Under the pieces are notes generated by a model. That model did no database searches. It was not told the DNA's origin and worked only from the letters and a program-made list of their open reading frames with translations. A stretch of DNA of 64,000 bases from CBDDGJ01 sp965199285 (GTDB lineage Bacteria > Pseudomonadota > Alphaproteobacteria > RS24): assembly GCA_965199285.1 (NCBI GenBank), contig OZ240687.1, positions 868,001 to 932,000 on the forward strand, read 5' to 3'. The position numbers were made by a program, and so were the translations under genes. This document shows, one piece after another, positions 17,348 through 26,594 of this stretch; within the stretch, counting starts at the first letter, position 1, and every line of letters begins with the position of its first letter.

Positions 17348-17842
17348 ATGAGAACCATAAAACGCAAAATAATTCGCCCTCTCTTTCGGTTGTTTTGGGA
17401 CCGCATTATCAGTGCCGTTATTATGAGTTCTCTTATCATCAGCTCATGTGCGCCGATTATTGACCATCGTGGTTATATTTTCGACCAAGAAAAAGTCGAT
17501 TTATTGAAAGAAGGTGTGACAAATTATGAGCAGGTTGAACAGATTATGGGAACCGCGAGCTTGCGTTCAACCGTTGGCACTGAGGCTCTCTATTATATTT
17601 CTAGCCGCTTTGAAACGCATGGCTATGAAGCGCCGCAAGAAGTGGATCGAAAAATATTTGTCGCTTATTTTGATGCCGATAAAATATTATCAAAAATCGC
17701 CCATTATGGATTGGAAGATGGCTATATTGTTAATTTCATAGACCGTAAAACCCAAACGCGGGGCCGCGAATATTCTCTTATCCAGCAGCTTTTCGGCAAT
17801 CTTGGCCGCTTTGATAGTGGCGGCACTTCGATCGGGAATTAA
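17348..17842 (+). CDS. bamE: Outer membrane assembly lipoprotein BamE/SmpA-like
   Basis: 164 residues from the ATG at 17348. An N-terminal hydrophobic stretch ends in a lipobox (ISSC, lipidated Cys near residue 34). The domain has the BamE pattern: GYIFDQEKVDLLKEGVTNYEQV, then MGTASLRSTVG and YYISSRFE. BamE is part of the beta-barrel assembly machine. A longer start at 17288 would put a poor extension before the signal. It is divergent from the chaperone gene. Confidence 0.85.
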   Translation: MRTIKRKIIRPLFRLFWDRIISAVIMSSLIISSCAPIIDHRGYIFDQEKVDLLKEGVTNYEQVEQIMGTASLRSTVGTEALYYISSRFETHGYEAPQEVDRKIFVAYFDADKILSKIAHYGLEDGYIVNFIDRKTQTRGREYSLIQQLFGNLGRFDSGGTSIGN

Positions 17843-17846
17843 GAGC

Positions 17847-18833
17847 CTAGCCGTTTACATCCACCACGACCCGTCCACGGATTTTGCCAGCCAAAATTTC
17901 TGGCCCAAGTTCTGGCACTTCGGAAAGCGGATGTTCAATAATCATTTGTTCCAGCTTTTGCATATCTAAATCTTGCGCCAGCCGCGCCCATGCCTGTTCA
18001 CGCAAAGCACGCGGTGCCATCACGCTATCAATGCCGCATAACGTAACCCCGCGCAAAATAAAGGGCATAACGGTTGCTGGCAAATCGGCGCCTTGTGCCA
18101 ATCCGCAGGCCGCCACTACCCCACCATAGCAGGTTTGTGAAATCGCATTTGCTAAGGTATGACTGCCCACCGCATCAACCACTGCCGCCCATTTTTCCGC
18201 GTCGAGCGGGCGACCTTGTTCAGATAATTCGGTTCGCTCAATCACCCGCGCCGCGCCCAGATTTTTAAGATAATCTGCTTCTGCCATGCGCCCGGTTGAA
18301 GCCACCACTGAAAACCCTAATTTGGCAAGCAGCGCAATCGCCACCGAGCCAACCCCACCAGCCGCGCCGGTGACCAAAACCTCTCCCTGATCGGGAGAAA
18401 CCATTTCAATCGCCATCACGCATAGCATGGCTGTATAACCGGCAGTGCCAATCGCCATTGCCTGACGGGTGGTGATATTATCAGGCAATTTGACCAGCCA
18501 ATCCCCTTTTACCCGTGCCATTTGCGCATAGCCACCATAATGGCCTTCGCCGACCCCCCAACCATTGAGAACCACCCGATCACCGGCTTGATAATCTGCG
18601 TTTTGGGAATCGGTAACAATGCCCGCAAAATCAATCCCTGCAATCAGCGGCCAGTGCCGGACAATCGGCGCTGCGCCGGTAAGCGCCAAACCATCCTTAT
18701 AATTGACAGTTGAATAATCCACCTTCACGGTCACATCACCATCCATCAAATCAGCTGGCGTTAATTGCGCCCATTCATGCCGCTGCCCGTCATCGGTTTT
18801 ATGCAATAGTAAGGCCTTGAAGCTATCATTCAT
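17847..18833 (-). CDS. acuI: Acryloyl-CoA reductase-like MDR oxidoreductase (AcuI/YhdH family)
   Basis: 328 residues, zinc-free medium-chain dehydrogenase. Visible are SSTVNYKDGLALTG-like segment (DYSTVNYKDGLALTG near residue 39), the NADPH site VTGAAGGVGSVAI near 154 and VVASTGR near 178. The AcuI/YhdH group reduces acryloyl-CoA to propionyl-CoA and matters in DMSP breakdown in marine bacteria; that role is not proven here. It is a single gene, convergent with bamE. Confidence 0.83.
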   Translation of the reverse strand: MNDSFKALLLHKTDDGQRHEWAQLTPADLMDGDVTVKVDYSTVNYKDGLALTGAAPIVRHWPLIAGIDFAGIVTDSQNADYQAGDRVVLNGWGVGEGHYGGYAQMARVKGDWLVKLPDNITTRQAMAIGTAGYTAMLCVMAIEMVSPDQGEVLVTGAAGGVGSVAIALLAKLGFSVVASTGRMAEADYLKNLGAARVIERTELSEQGRPLDAEKWAAVVDAVGSHTLANAISQTCYGGVVAACGLAQGADLPATVMPFILRGVTLCGIDSVMAPRALREQAWARLAQDLDMQKLEQMIIEHPLSEVPELGPEILAGKIRGRVVVDVNG

Positions 18834-18850
18834 TTATCTCTCCCTTGATT

Positions 18851-20191
18851 TTAATCTAAATTAAATTTTACTGGTTCACCGCGCCCTGGTAGGATAATTT
18901 CACCATCGCGCATCACCATCTGCCCGCGAATCATTGTCCCAACCGGCCAGCCCTGTACTGTTTTACCGGTAAAGGGCGACCACCCACAACGGCTTTGCAA
19001 CCAGTCTTCGCTAATGGTTTGTTTGGCGGCCAAATCAACCAGCGTTATATCAGCATCGCCGCCAATTTCCAGCACCCCCTTATTTTGCAATTTGAATAAA
19101 CGCTTGGCATTAAAACTGGTGAGTTTTACCAAATGTTGTAGGCTTAATTTTCCCGCCGCCACATGGTCTAACATTAAAGGTAATAATGTTTGTACGCCCG
19201 GCATGCCGGCAGGCGATTGCGGATATGTTTTGGCTTTTTCCTCGCGCGTATGCGGGGCGTGGTCAGAGCCGATGACATCAACCGTTCCATCTGTCACCCC
19301 TTGCCATAGCCCGACCTGTTCTTTGGCATCCCGAATGGGGGGGTTCATTTGCGCAAAACTGCCCAACCGCTCATAGCACTCCGGCGCGACCAGAGTGAGA
19401 TGCTGCGGGGTGACTTCAACTGTGGCAATATCTCGATTCTCTGCCAATAACTGCATCTCTTCAGCAGTGGTTACATGTAACACATGAATCTGCTTGCCGG
19501 CCGCGCGCGCCATTTTCAAAAGCCGCTTGGTCGATGAGATGGCCGTATCAGCATTGCGCCATACGGGATGGGTTTCGACTTGCCCTTCCTTCGCATAAGA
19601 TTTACGCGCAATCAGCAATTCCTCATCTTCGCTATGAAACGCGGCACGGCGATTAATCCGCGCCAAAATGCGGGCAATATATTCGTCTTCAGAAACCAAC
19701 AAATCGCCGGTTGAAGACCCCATGAAAACTTTCACGCCGCAAATCCCATCCATTTGCTCAAGCGCCGGTAAGTCATCAATATTTTCGCGCGCCGCGCCCG
19801 CATAAAAAGCAAAATCGCAATGCATGCGATGGGTGGCACGGCTTATCTTATCTTTGACCGCATCGGCTGTCGTGGTTGCGGGCTTGGTGTTTGGCATTTC
19901 AAACACCGCCACCACCCCGCCCATCACGGCGGCGCGGGAACCGGTTTCCAAATCTTCCTTATGTTCATTGCCTGGTTCGCGAAAATGCACTTGCGTATCA
20001 ATCACGCCCGGCAAAACATGCAAGCCTTTTGCATCGATAATTTCAGTAGCTTCAGCGGTTGATAAATCCCCAATCGCGGCGATCCGCCCATCCTTCACGC
20101 CAATATCGGTTATCTCATCCCGCTCATGCGTGACAACATGTCCCGCTTTTATCAATAAATCGTAAACCATAGCCCCTTTTAGCACAATCAT
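18851..20191 (-). CDS. pyrC: Dihydroorotase
   Basis: 446 residues, amidohydrolase fold. Metal ligands are in DTQVHFREPG near residue 60 (the canonical DxHxHFREPG has His where this has Gln) and SDHAPHTREEK near 313; VKVFMGSS near 151 carries the carboxylated Lys. It closes carbamoyl-aspartate to dihydroorotate in pyrimidine synthesis. Allantoinase-like function is less likely. The ATGA overlap with the upstream gene supports the start at 20191, although MVYDLLIK at 20170 is possible. Confidence 0.85.
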   Translation of the reverse strand: MIVLKGAMVYDLLIKAGHVVTHERDEITDIGVKDGRIAAIGDLSTAEATEIIDAKGLHVLPGVIDTQVHFREPGNEHKEDLETGSRAAVMGGVVAVFEMPNTKPATTTADAVKDKISRATHRMHCDFAFYAGAARENIDDLPALEQMDGICGVKVFMGSSTGDLLVSEDEYIARILARINRRAAFHSEDEELLIARKSYAKEGQVETHPVWRNADTAISSTKRLLKMARAAGKQIHVLHVTTAEEMQLLAENRDIATVEVTPQHLTLVAPECYERLGSFAQMNPPIRDAKEQVGLWQGVTDGTVDVIGSDHAPHTREEKAKTYPQSPAGMPGVQTLLPLMLDHVAAGKLSLQHLVKLTSFNAKRLFKLQNKGVLEIGGDADITLVDLAAKQTISEDWLQSRCGWSPFTGKTVQGWPVGTMIRGQMVMRDGEIILPGRGEPVKFNLD

Positions 20192-20988
20192 GTCATAGGT
20201 GGTGAATTTTCTATGATTTTTTCAACCAGCAGATCGATCTCGGGTGGCACGGCATGAAACGGTAATGATGGCATATCACCCCCTACACCTAACCCATAAG
20301 CAGTGCATCCCACAGTTGCGGCGATTGAGAGAAGCTCAGTATTTTGCCCCACCACAAAATGCGCTTTGTTCAAGAGACAAGCAAAAAATGCCGGATCATC
20401 GCGATCAAAAAAACCAATTTGCCCGGTCGGAATAGTGCGGGTAAATTGTGCCTCAAACATATCCAAACCCTGCCCGATAATAAGGATCTTCATGTTTTGA
20501 TAAGCACCTTTCATACCTGCTAAGTGCCATGCAATTTCGGCATAGCCATCTCCGTCCAAACCCATTTTATGGGGGGCAAAGCAAATATAATGCGGAACCT
20601 CAGCCAGCTCGGTTTCCACCGCCCGCATATCTGACCGCCTAACCCAAATCCGTGGCAAAGAATTGGGCAGGTCTAATTGTTCACCTATAGTTCTTGGCGT
20701 ACCGATAATTCTCTCTTGCCCCCGAATATAAGAGGGAATCGCAGGCGTATCCATAGCGATAACTTTATCCCATTTCCGCCGCGCCAAAGAAAACCCATGA
20801 TAGAGGCTCCTGCGCTTGATAATGATATTTTCAACTACGGGCGATTGTTCAATCAATGGCGCAAGCGACGCATCGCATAAAGCCGTGACCTGCCCCCATT
20901 GAATATCCGAAAACGCGGCCAGCAGCGATGTCATCATAAATGCATCTTGCATTGCCTCGGGGAAAATGAGTAATATTTTATCGCGCAT
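20188..20988 (-). CDS. Glycosyltransferase family 9-like protein
   Basis: 266 residues from the ATG at 20988 (MRDKILLIFPEAM); MTIDINMRD at 21006 is an alternative. The layout of two Rossmann-like halves, with YICFAPHKMG near residue 130 and a C-terminal AHFVVGQNTELLSIAATVG segment, resembles ADP-heptose:LPS heptosyltransferases, but the protein is shorter than the usual 330. The reading frame extends much further upstream only as the antisense of ygfZ. It is coupled to pyrC. Confidence 0.45.
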   Translation of the reverse strand: MRDKILLIFPEAMQDAFMMTSLLAAFSDIQWGQVTALCDASLAPLIEQSPVVENIIIKRRSLYHGFSLARRKWDKVIAMDTPAIPSYIRGQERIIGTPRTIGEQLDLPNSLPRIWVRRSDMRAVETELAEVPHYICFAPHKMGLDGDGYAEIAWHLAGMKGAYQNMKILIIGQGLDMFEAQFTRTIPTGQIGFFDRDDPAFFACLLNKAHFVVGQNTELLSIAATVGCTAYGLGVGGDMPSLPFHAVPPEIDLLVEKIIENSPPMT

Positions 20989-21042
20989 ATTTATATCTAT
21001 TGTCATATTATAATAGAGTAAACTATAGAGAATGAAAAGAGC

Positions 21043-21861
21043 ATGCCAATATCTGTTTATGAACATAAAGATCGTCACCTTATTCGCATAAGCGGGGCGG
21101 ATGCGGAAGATTTTTTGCAAAATCTTCTGACCCAGAATTGCCAGAATATGGCAAAAGGCGATATTCGCGCCGCCGCTCTGCTGACCCCGCAAGGCAAACT
21201 GCTTTACGAATGTCTGCTCCACAAAGATGAAGATTTTATTCTCGATTGTGATGGGGCGCAATCTCACGAGCTGATAAAACGGCTCACTTTCTATAAATTG
21301 CGCGCCAATGTAGAGATTGCGCTTTTGCCTCACCACCCTTTCACCGCCTTTGGGGTGGATGGTATGAATGACCCGCGTCATCCGGCATTGGGAACGCGAC
21401 ATTTGGAAGCCCCCGCCGCCGTAAATGCCGATTTGCATGACTGGCATAAATTGCGGTTTGCGCATGGTATCCCGCAAGGGGCAGCGGAGATGCCCGCCGG
21501 AGAGATATTCCCGCTTGAATATGGGTGTCATAAAATGAATTTTATTGATTTCCAAAAAGGTTGTTTTATTGGCCAAGAAGTGACCTCGCGCAGCTTTCGG
21601 CGCGGCAAGCTTAGAAAAGCCCTATGGCCGATATGTTTCGAGACCGCCGCGCCAGATATATCACATAATATTATGGATGACAAAAATCGCACCATTGGGC
21701 AGCTCATCGCCACGCTTGATGATATGGCGCTGGCGCTTATTCGCTTTGACAGCCTTCACCATGCGATGACCATTGCGGGGCAAAAATTTAAGATAAATAA
21801 TGGCTTATTTTCGCAAGCCGATATAGCAGACGCGATTAAGGAAAAAGACGAAACGGCTTGA
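21043..21861 (+). CDS. ygfZ: Folate-binding protein YgfZ
   Basis: 272 residues, GcvT-like fold, helps iron-sulfur enzyme maintenance. The family signature KGCFIGQEVTSR is near residue 171, and DAEDFLQNLLTQN is near the N-terminus. It is divergent from the glycosyltransferase gene and upstream of the FabH-like gene after 43 bases. Confidence 0.92.
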   Translation: MPISVYEHKDRHLIRISGADAEDFLQNLLTQNCQNMAKGDIRAAALLTPQGKLLYECLLHKDEDFILDCDGAQSHELIKRLTFYKLRANVEIALLPHHPFTAFGVDGMNDPRHPALGTRHLEAPAAVNADLHDWHKLRFAHGIPQGAAEMPAGEIFPLEYGCHKMNFIDFQKGCFIGQEVTSRSFRRGKLRKALWPICFETAAPDISHNIMDDKNRTIGQLIATLDDMALALIRFDSLHHAMTIAGQKFKINNGLFSQADIADAIKEKDETA

Positions 21862-21904
21862 TTTCTGCTTTTCAAAGCCTTAATTTGTAACGGAAGAGGT
21901 AAAT

Positions 21905-23026
21905 ATGACGCATATTCAAATTACAGGAACCGGACTCTATACGCCGGAAAACAGTGTAAGCAATGAGGAATTGGTGACCGCCTTTAATGCTTATGTGGAC
22001 GCATTTAACCAGCAGCATGAAACTATGATTGCGGCAGGCGAGATTGAACCGCTCACCCCCTCTTCGGCTGAATTTATCGAAAAAGCATCGGGCATTAAAA
22101 GCCGCTATGTGATGGATAAGAGCGGGATTATTGACCCGACGATAATGTGTCCGCAACTGCCCGCGCGCGCCGATAATGAACCATCGGTTTTGGCAGAGAT
22201 TGCCACCCATGCCGCCCGCCAAGCGCTGGCAGAAGCGGGCGTCGCCGCGAAAGATGTGGATGCCATTTTGGTTGCTTGCTCAAATCTGCAACGCGCTTAT
22301 CCGGCAATCTCGATAGAAGTGCAAGAGCTTTTGGGCTGTGGCGGCTTTGCCTTTGATATGAATGTCGCCTGTTCATCGGCGACGTTCGGCATTCAGGCCG
22401 CACATGATATGATTAAATCCGGCAGCGCCAAGCGGATATTGGTTCTCAATCCCGAAATATGTAGCGGGCATCTTAATTTCCGTGACCGCGACAGCCATTT
22501 TATTTTTGGCGATGTCGCCACCGCCATTTTGTTGGAAGATGCCTCTATCAGCCATAATAAGTATGGATTTGACATTATCGGCACAAAACTCATCACCAAA
22601 TTCTCAAATAATATTCGCAATAATTTTGGCTTTCTCAATCGCTGTGCGCCAGAGGATGACAATTCAACCGATAAATTATTCATTCAGGAAGGGCGCAAAG
22701 TGTTCCGTGAAGTTGTGCCTATGGTCTCACAATTAATTGAAGAGCATTTGACCAGCCATCAGATTCAGGTGACCCAATTAAAACGCATGTGGCTCCACCA
22801 AGCCAATAAGAATATGAATGATTTGATTGCCAAAAAGCTGCTTGGGCGTGACCCAGAAGAAAAAGAGCAACCAACCGTGCTGGATGTTTACGCCAATACC
22901 AGCTCTGCCGGTTCAATCATCGCCTTTCATAAATATAAGGATGATTTTGAAAGCGGCGATCTTGGCGTTATTTGCAGTTTTGGCGCTGGCTATTCTGCCG
23001 GTTCGGTTATCGTGCGCCACGCGTGA
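21905..23026 (+). CDS. FabH-like beta-ketoacyl synthase III (PA3286-type)
   Basis: 373 residues, about 50 longer than FabH, with an insertion near residues 30-80. The opening ITGTGLYTPE, the segment EKASGIKSRYV, the active Cys in NVACSSATFGIQAA near residue 158 and GHLNFRDRDSHFIFGD near 188 resemble Pseudomonas PA3286, which draws medium-chain acyl-CoA from beta-oxidation into fatty acid synthesis. His in WLHQANKNM and Asn in YANTSSAGS complete the triad. AGAGG precedes the ATG. Confidence 0.85.
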   Translation: MTHIQITGTGLYTPENSVSNEELVTAFNAYVDAFNQQHETMIAAGEIEPLTPSSAEFIEKASGIKSRYVMDKSGIIDPTIMCPQLPARADNEPSVLAEIATHAARQALAEAGVAAKDVDAILVACSNLQRAYPAISIEVQELLGCGGFAFDMNVACSSATFGIQAAHDMIKSGSAKRILVLNPEICSGHLNFRDRDSHFIFGDVATAILLEDASISHNKYGFDIIGTKLITKFSNNIRNNFGFLNRCAPEDDNSTDKLFIQEGRKVFREVVPMVSQLIEEHLTSHQIQVTQLKRMWLHQANKNMNDLIAKKLLGRDPEEKEQPTVLDVYANTSSAGSIIAFHKYKDDFESGDLGVICSFGAGYSAGSVIVRHA

Positions 23027-23056
23027 TAGGCACGAAATAATCAGGAGATGAATCTG

Positions 23057-24097
23057 ATGCTTCACCCTCAGGATAATACCATACTCACGGCGATGGATAT
23101 TCACTATTCGCCAGCGCTTGAAAAAGAAATGGCACCGCTTTATGCGCGGGTGGAAAATGTTATTCCGCCGGTGGAATGGCCGTTTATGGCTCCCTATATC
23201 AAAGCAATTAATGAGCTTAAAAAAGAAAAAAATGCGATTATTCTGGCGCATAATTATCAAACGCCGGAGATTTTTCACTGTATCGCCGATGTGGTTGGCG
23301 ATAGTTTAGGGCTGGCGATTGAGGCGACCAAAGCAAAAGGCGATATAATTGTGCAGTGCGGGGTGCATTTTATGGCCGAGACCTCGAAAATTCTAAGCCC
23401 CGAAAAAACCGTTTTACTGCCGGATATGGAAGCGGGCTGTTCGCTTGCTGAAAGCATTACGGGGGCGGATGTACGGGCTTTGCGCGAGGCGCATCCCGAG
23501 GTTCCGATTGTGACTTATGTCAATACTTCGGCAGAGGTGAAAGCCGAAAGCGATATTTGCTGCACCTCTTCAAATGCGGTGCAGATCGTCAATGCAATGG
23601 CGGCGCAAAGCAGCGGCAATCAGGTTTTATGTATCCCTGACCAATATCTTGCCCAAAATGTCGCAAATCAAACCACTGTCGACGTGCTGACTTGGAAAGG
23701 CGCATGCGAAGTGCATGAATTATTTACCGCCGACGCGCTTGAGCAAATTCGGCAAGATGAGCCGGGCGTTAAAATTATCGCGCATCCCGAATGTCTGCCC
23801 GAAGTGATTAATGTCGCAGACTTCTCTGGCTCCACCGCCGCCATGATTAGCTGGGTGAAAGATAATCAACCAGACCGCGTCTTAATGGTGACCGAATGTT
23901 CAATGGGGGATAATATTGCAGCTGAAAATCCGGCCGTTGAATTTGTGCGCGGCTGCCATATTTGCCCGCATATGAAGCGCATCACCTTACCCAAAATATT
24001 GGATAGTCTGGTGCATCACAAAACCGAGATTCATATTGACCCTGCCTTAATCGAACCGGCGCGCCGCGCGGTCGAACGGATGATTGAGCTTAGCTAA
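23057..24097 (+). CDS. nadA: Quinolinate synthase
   Basis: 346 residues. NadA joins iminoaspartate with dihydroxyacetone phosphate using a [4Fe-4S] cluster. Cluster Cys are visible in LPDMEAGCSLA, TECSMGDNIA and GCHICPHMKR. AHNYQTPEIFHCIADVVGDS is the substrate segment. AGGAG at 23043-23047 fits the ATG at 23057 better than the ATG at 23048, which it touches. First gene of nadABC. Confidence 0.95.
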   Translation: MLHPQDNTILTAMDIHYSPALEKEMAPLYARVENVIPPVEWPFMAPYIKAINELKKEKNAIILAHNYQTPEIFHCIADVVGDSLGLAIEATKAKGDIIVQCGVHFMAETSKILSPEKTVLLPDMEAGCSLAESITGADVRALREAHPEVPIVTYVNTSAEVKAESDICCTSSNAVQIVNAMAAQSSGNQVLCIPDQYLAQNVANQTTVDVLTWKGACEVHELFTADALEQIRQDEPGVKIIAHPECLPEVINVADFSGSTAAMISWVKDNQPDRVLMVTECSMGDNIAAENPAVEFVRGCHICPHMKRITLPKILDSLVHHKTEIHIDPALIEPARRAVERMIELS

Positions 24098-24102
24098 GCC
24101 GG

Positions 24103-25707
24103 ATGAATATCACCCCAAATATTATTGATGCAGGCGATGTTCTGATTGTGGGCGCGGGGCTGGCTGGCCTGTTTACCGCCTTACAGCTTGCGCCGCGCAA
24201 AGTCACCATTCTGGCTGCCAGCAAGCTCGAGCAAGGCACGGCCAGCGCCTGGGCGCAAGGCGGCATTGCGGCAGCCATTGGGGCGGATGATACGCCGCAA
24301 TTTCATATTGATGATACAATTATGGCGGGCGATGGTTTGGTTGACCCTAATATTGCGCATATGATTGCGCATGAAGCCCCGCAACGCATTGATGATTTGT
24401 TGCGGCTTGGGGTGCGGTTTGACCGTCACCCCGATGGCACGCTATCGCTTGGGCGCGAAGCCGCCCATAGCCATCACCGGATTGTCAGTGTCGAGGGCGA
24501 CCGCACCGGCCATGCGCTGATGTCGGTTTTGCAAGGGGCGGTGCATGCAGCGGAACATATTGATATTATCGAATATATTTCTGCCTATGAGCTGGCGCTC
24601 GAAGATAATCGAGTGGTCGGCATATTTGCCCGCGCCACCACCAATGATAAAACCAGTATTCCGCTTTTATTGCGGGCGAGGCATATTATTCTGGCGATGG
24701 GGGGAGTTGGGCATCTCTATCAGATAACCACCAATCCCGAATTTGCAAATGGCGAGGCATTGGCGATGGCCGCGCGCGCGGGGGCGACGCTCACCAATCT
24801 TGAATTTGTCCAATTTCACCCTACTGCTTTTACCGGCTTAGGTGACCCTGCACCTTTGGCAACAGAAGCCTTGCGCGGCGAAGGGGCGCAGCTGGTAAAT
24901 GGCAAACATGAACGCTTTATGCCACAACGTCATCAAGCAGCAGAGCTTGCACCGCGTGATATTGTCGCCCGCGCTGTGTTTCATGAAATTGAAAAAACCG
25001 GCGCAGCAGGGCTTGATCTTCATTGCGGCGGTGACATAGATTTGGCAAGCCATTTGGCAGAAAAATTCCCAACCGTCTGGGCAAGCTGTAAAGCTGCAGG
25101 CATAGACCCGCTTACCCAAATCCTGCCCATCGCGCCGGCAGCGCATTATCATATGGGCGGCATCGCGACGGATGAATTTGGCCGCACCAATATTGAGGGT
25201 CTATGGATATGTGGGGAGGCGGCGCATACAGGCGCGCATGGTGCCAATCGGCTCGCCAGTAATTCGCTGTTAGAAGCGCTGGTATTTGGCAACCGCATTG
25301 CCGCCCATATTAACAATCATTCAACCCCGCTTGCGGCCACCAGAGTTGAGCAACCACGCAATCTCAAAACCTATAAAACCTCAGCCAAAGCAGTTGATGA
25401 ATTACGTCATATTATGAGCCATTATGTTGGTGTCACCCGCACGGCTAAAGGCTTGCATTATGCGCTGTCGCAAATTCAAAAATTGTGGCGCTTAAGCATT
25501 GGGCATGCCCGCCTTAGCAATATGTGCGATGCGGCATTGCTGATTGCGGCGGCGGCCTATCAACGGCAGGAAAGTCGCGGCGCACATTTCCGCGAAGATT
25601 TTCCGCACCGGCAAGAGTCTGCCCAAAGCCACAATATAAACCTTAATGATGCCATCGCGATTAGCCGCGAAGCGCTTAGCGCCGAGACGCAGAAAGAACA
25701 ATTATGA
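24103..25707 (+). CDS. nadB: L-aspartate oxidase
   Basis: 534 residues, FAD flavoprotein oxidising aspartate to iminoaspartate for NadA. The FAD site VGAGLAGLFTAL is near residue 16; SAWAQGGIAAAIG near 48; the active region FVQFHPTAF near 239; GGIATDEFGRTNIEGLWICGE near 350. It starts five bases after nadA and overlaps nadC by four (ATGA). Confidence 0.95.
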   Translation: MNITPNIIDAGDVLIVGAGLAGLFTALQLAPRKVTILAASKLEQGTASAWAQGGIAAAIGADDTPQFHIDDTIMAGDGLVDPNIAHMIAHEAPQRIDDLLRLGVRFDRHPDGTLSLGREAAHSHHRIVSVEGDRTGHALMSVLQGAVHAAEHIDIIEYISAYELALEDNRVVGIFARATTNDKTSIPLLLRARHIILAMGGVGHLYQITTNPEFANGEALAMAARAGATLTNLEFVQFHPTAFTGLGDPAPLATEALRGEGAQLVNGKHERFMPQRHQAAELAPRDIVARAVFHEIEKTGAAGLDLHCGGDIDLASHLAEKFPTVWASCKAAGIDPLTQILPIAPAAHYHMGGIATDEFGRTNIEGLWICGEAAHTGAHGANRLASNSLLEALVFGNRIAAHINNHSTPLAATRVEQPRNLKTYKTSAKAVDELRHIMSHYVGVTRTAKGLHYALSQIQKLWRLSIGHARLSNMCDAALLIAAAAYQRQESRGAHFREDFPHRQESAQSHNINLNDAIAISREALSAETQKEQL

Positions 25708-26591
25708 GCAAAGACCTCTCTCCCTTACCGACACTCACAGTTAAGACCCTCGTTCAGGCTGCATTGGCGGAAGATTTGGGCGATGCGGGGGATGTCACCT
25801 CACAAGCGACAATCAGCGAAACCGCCACGGCCACTGCCGTGATAAGGGCGCGTGAAGCCGGTGTGCTGGCAGGCATTGAGTTTGCCCGCACTACCTTTTT
25901 GCTGGTCGATGAGAGCCTCTCTATCACTGTGAAAAAACATGATGGGGAAACGCTTAAAGCCGGTGATATTGTGATGGAGATTGCAGGCGCGGCACGCAGC
26001 GTGCTCACCGCCGAGCGATGCGCGCTTAATTTTTTAGGCCATCTTTCAGGCATTGCCAGCCAAACGGCGCTGATGGTGCGCGAGGTGAAACACACCAAAG
26101 CGCGCATTTGCGACACCCGCAAAACCACCCCTAATTTGCGGGCGGCGGAAAAATATGCCGTGCGCATGGGTGGCGGCGTGAATCATCGCTTCGGCTTATA
26201 TGATGGGATTTTAATCAAGGATAATCATATTGCGATTGCCGGTGGCATAGCGCAAGTGATAGAGCAAGCGCGTGCGATGGCGGGGCATATGCTACCGATT
26301 GAAATAGAGGTTGATACGCTCGCCCAATTACATGAAGCGCTGGCGGCAGGCGCGGAAAATATTCTGCTCGATAATATGTCGCCTGAGGTTTTGGCAGAAG
26401 CAGTGGCGATAAATAAGGGGCGCGCCATATTAGAAAGCTCAGGGCGGGTTGATGTGACAAGCGTGAAAGCCATTGCCGAGACCGGTGTCGATTATATCAG
26501 CATTGGCAAGCTCACCCATTCCGCGCCCTGTTTAGACTTGGGTCTCGATTTGGGCTTAGACTTGGGTTTAGATAGTGAGATTAAGGCTTAG
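25704..26591 (+). CDS. nadC: Nicotinate-nucleotide diphosphorylase (carboxylating)
   Basis: 295 residues. NadC converts quinolinate and PRPP to nicotinate mononucleotide. CDTRKTTPNLRAAEKYAVRMGGG near residues 140-162 is the active-site segment, shown here by its key residues Arg, Lys and His (NHRFGLYDGILIKDNH). The usual C-terminus APALDLGLD is extended by a repeated LDLG motif. Confidence 0.95.
   Translation: MSKDLSPLPTLTVKTLVQAALAEDLGDAGDVTSQATISETATATAVIRAREAGVLAGIEFARTTFLLVDESLSITVKKHDGETLKAGDIVMEIAGAARSVLTAERCALNFLGHLSGIASQTALMVREVKHTKARICDTRKTTPNLRAAEKYAVRMGGGVNHRFGLYDGILIKDNHIAIAGGIAQVIEQARAMAGHMLPIEIEVDTLAQLHEALAAGAENILLDNMSPEVLAEAVAINKGRAILESSGRVDVTSVKAIAETGVDYISIGKLTHSAPCLDLGLDLGLDLGLDSEIKA
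26532..26573 (+). repeat. LDLG-coding minirepeat at the nadC 3' end
   Basis: Fourteen codons spell LDLG three times plus LD, with synonymous changes between the 12-base units (TTA GAC TTG GGT and CTC GAT TTG GGC). Confidence 0.85.
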
Positions 26592-26594
26592 ACC

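Noticed and set aside
20989..21576. Long N-terminal extension of the glycosyltransferase-like ORF
   Set aside because: It lies antisense to ygfZ, is Arg/Gln-rich without domain signs, and the shorter start gives a normal Rossmann-type beginning.
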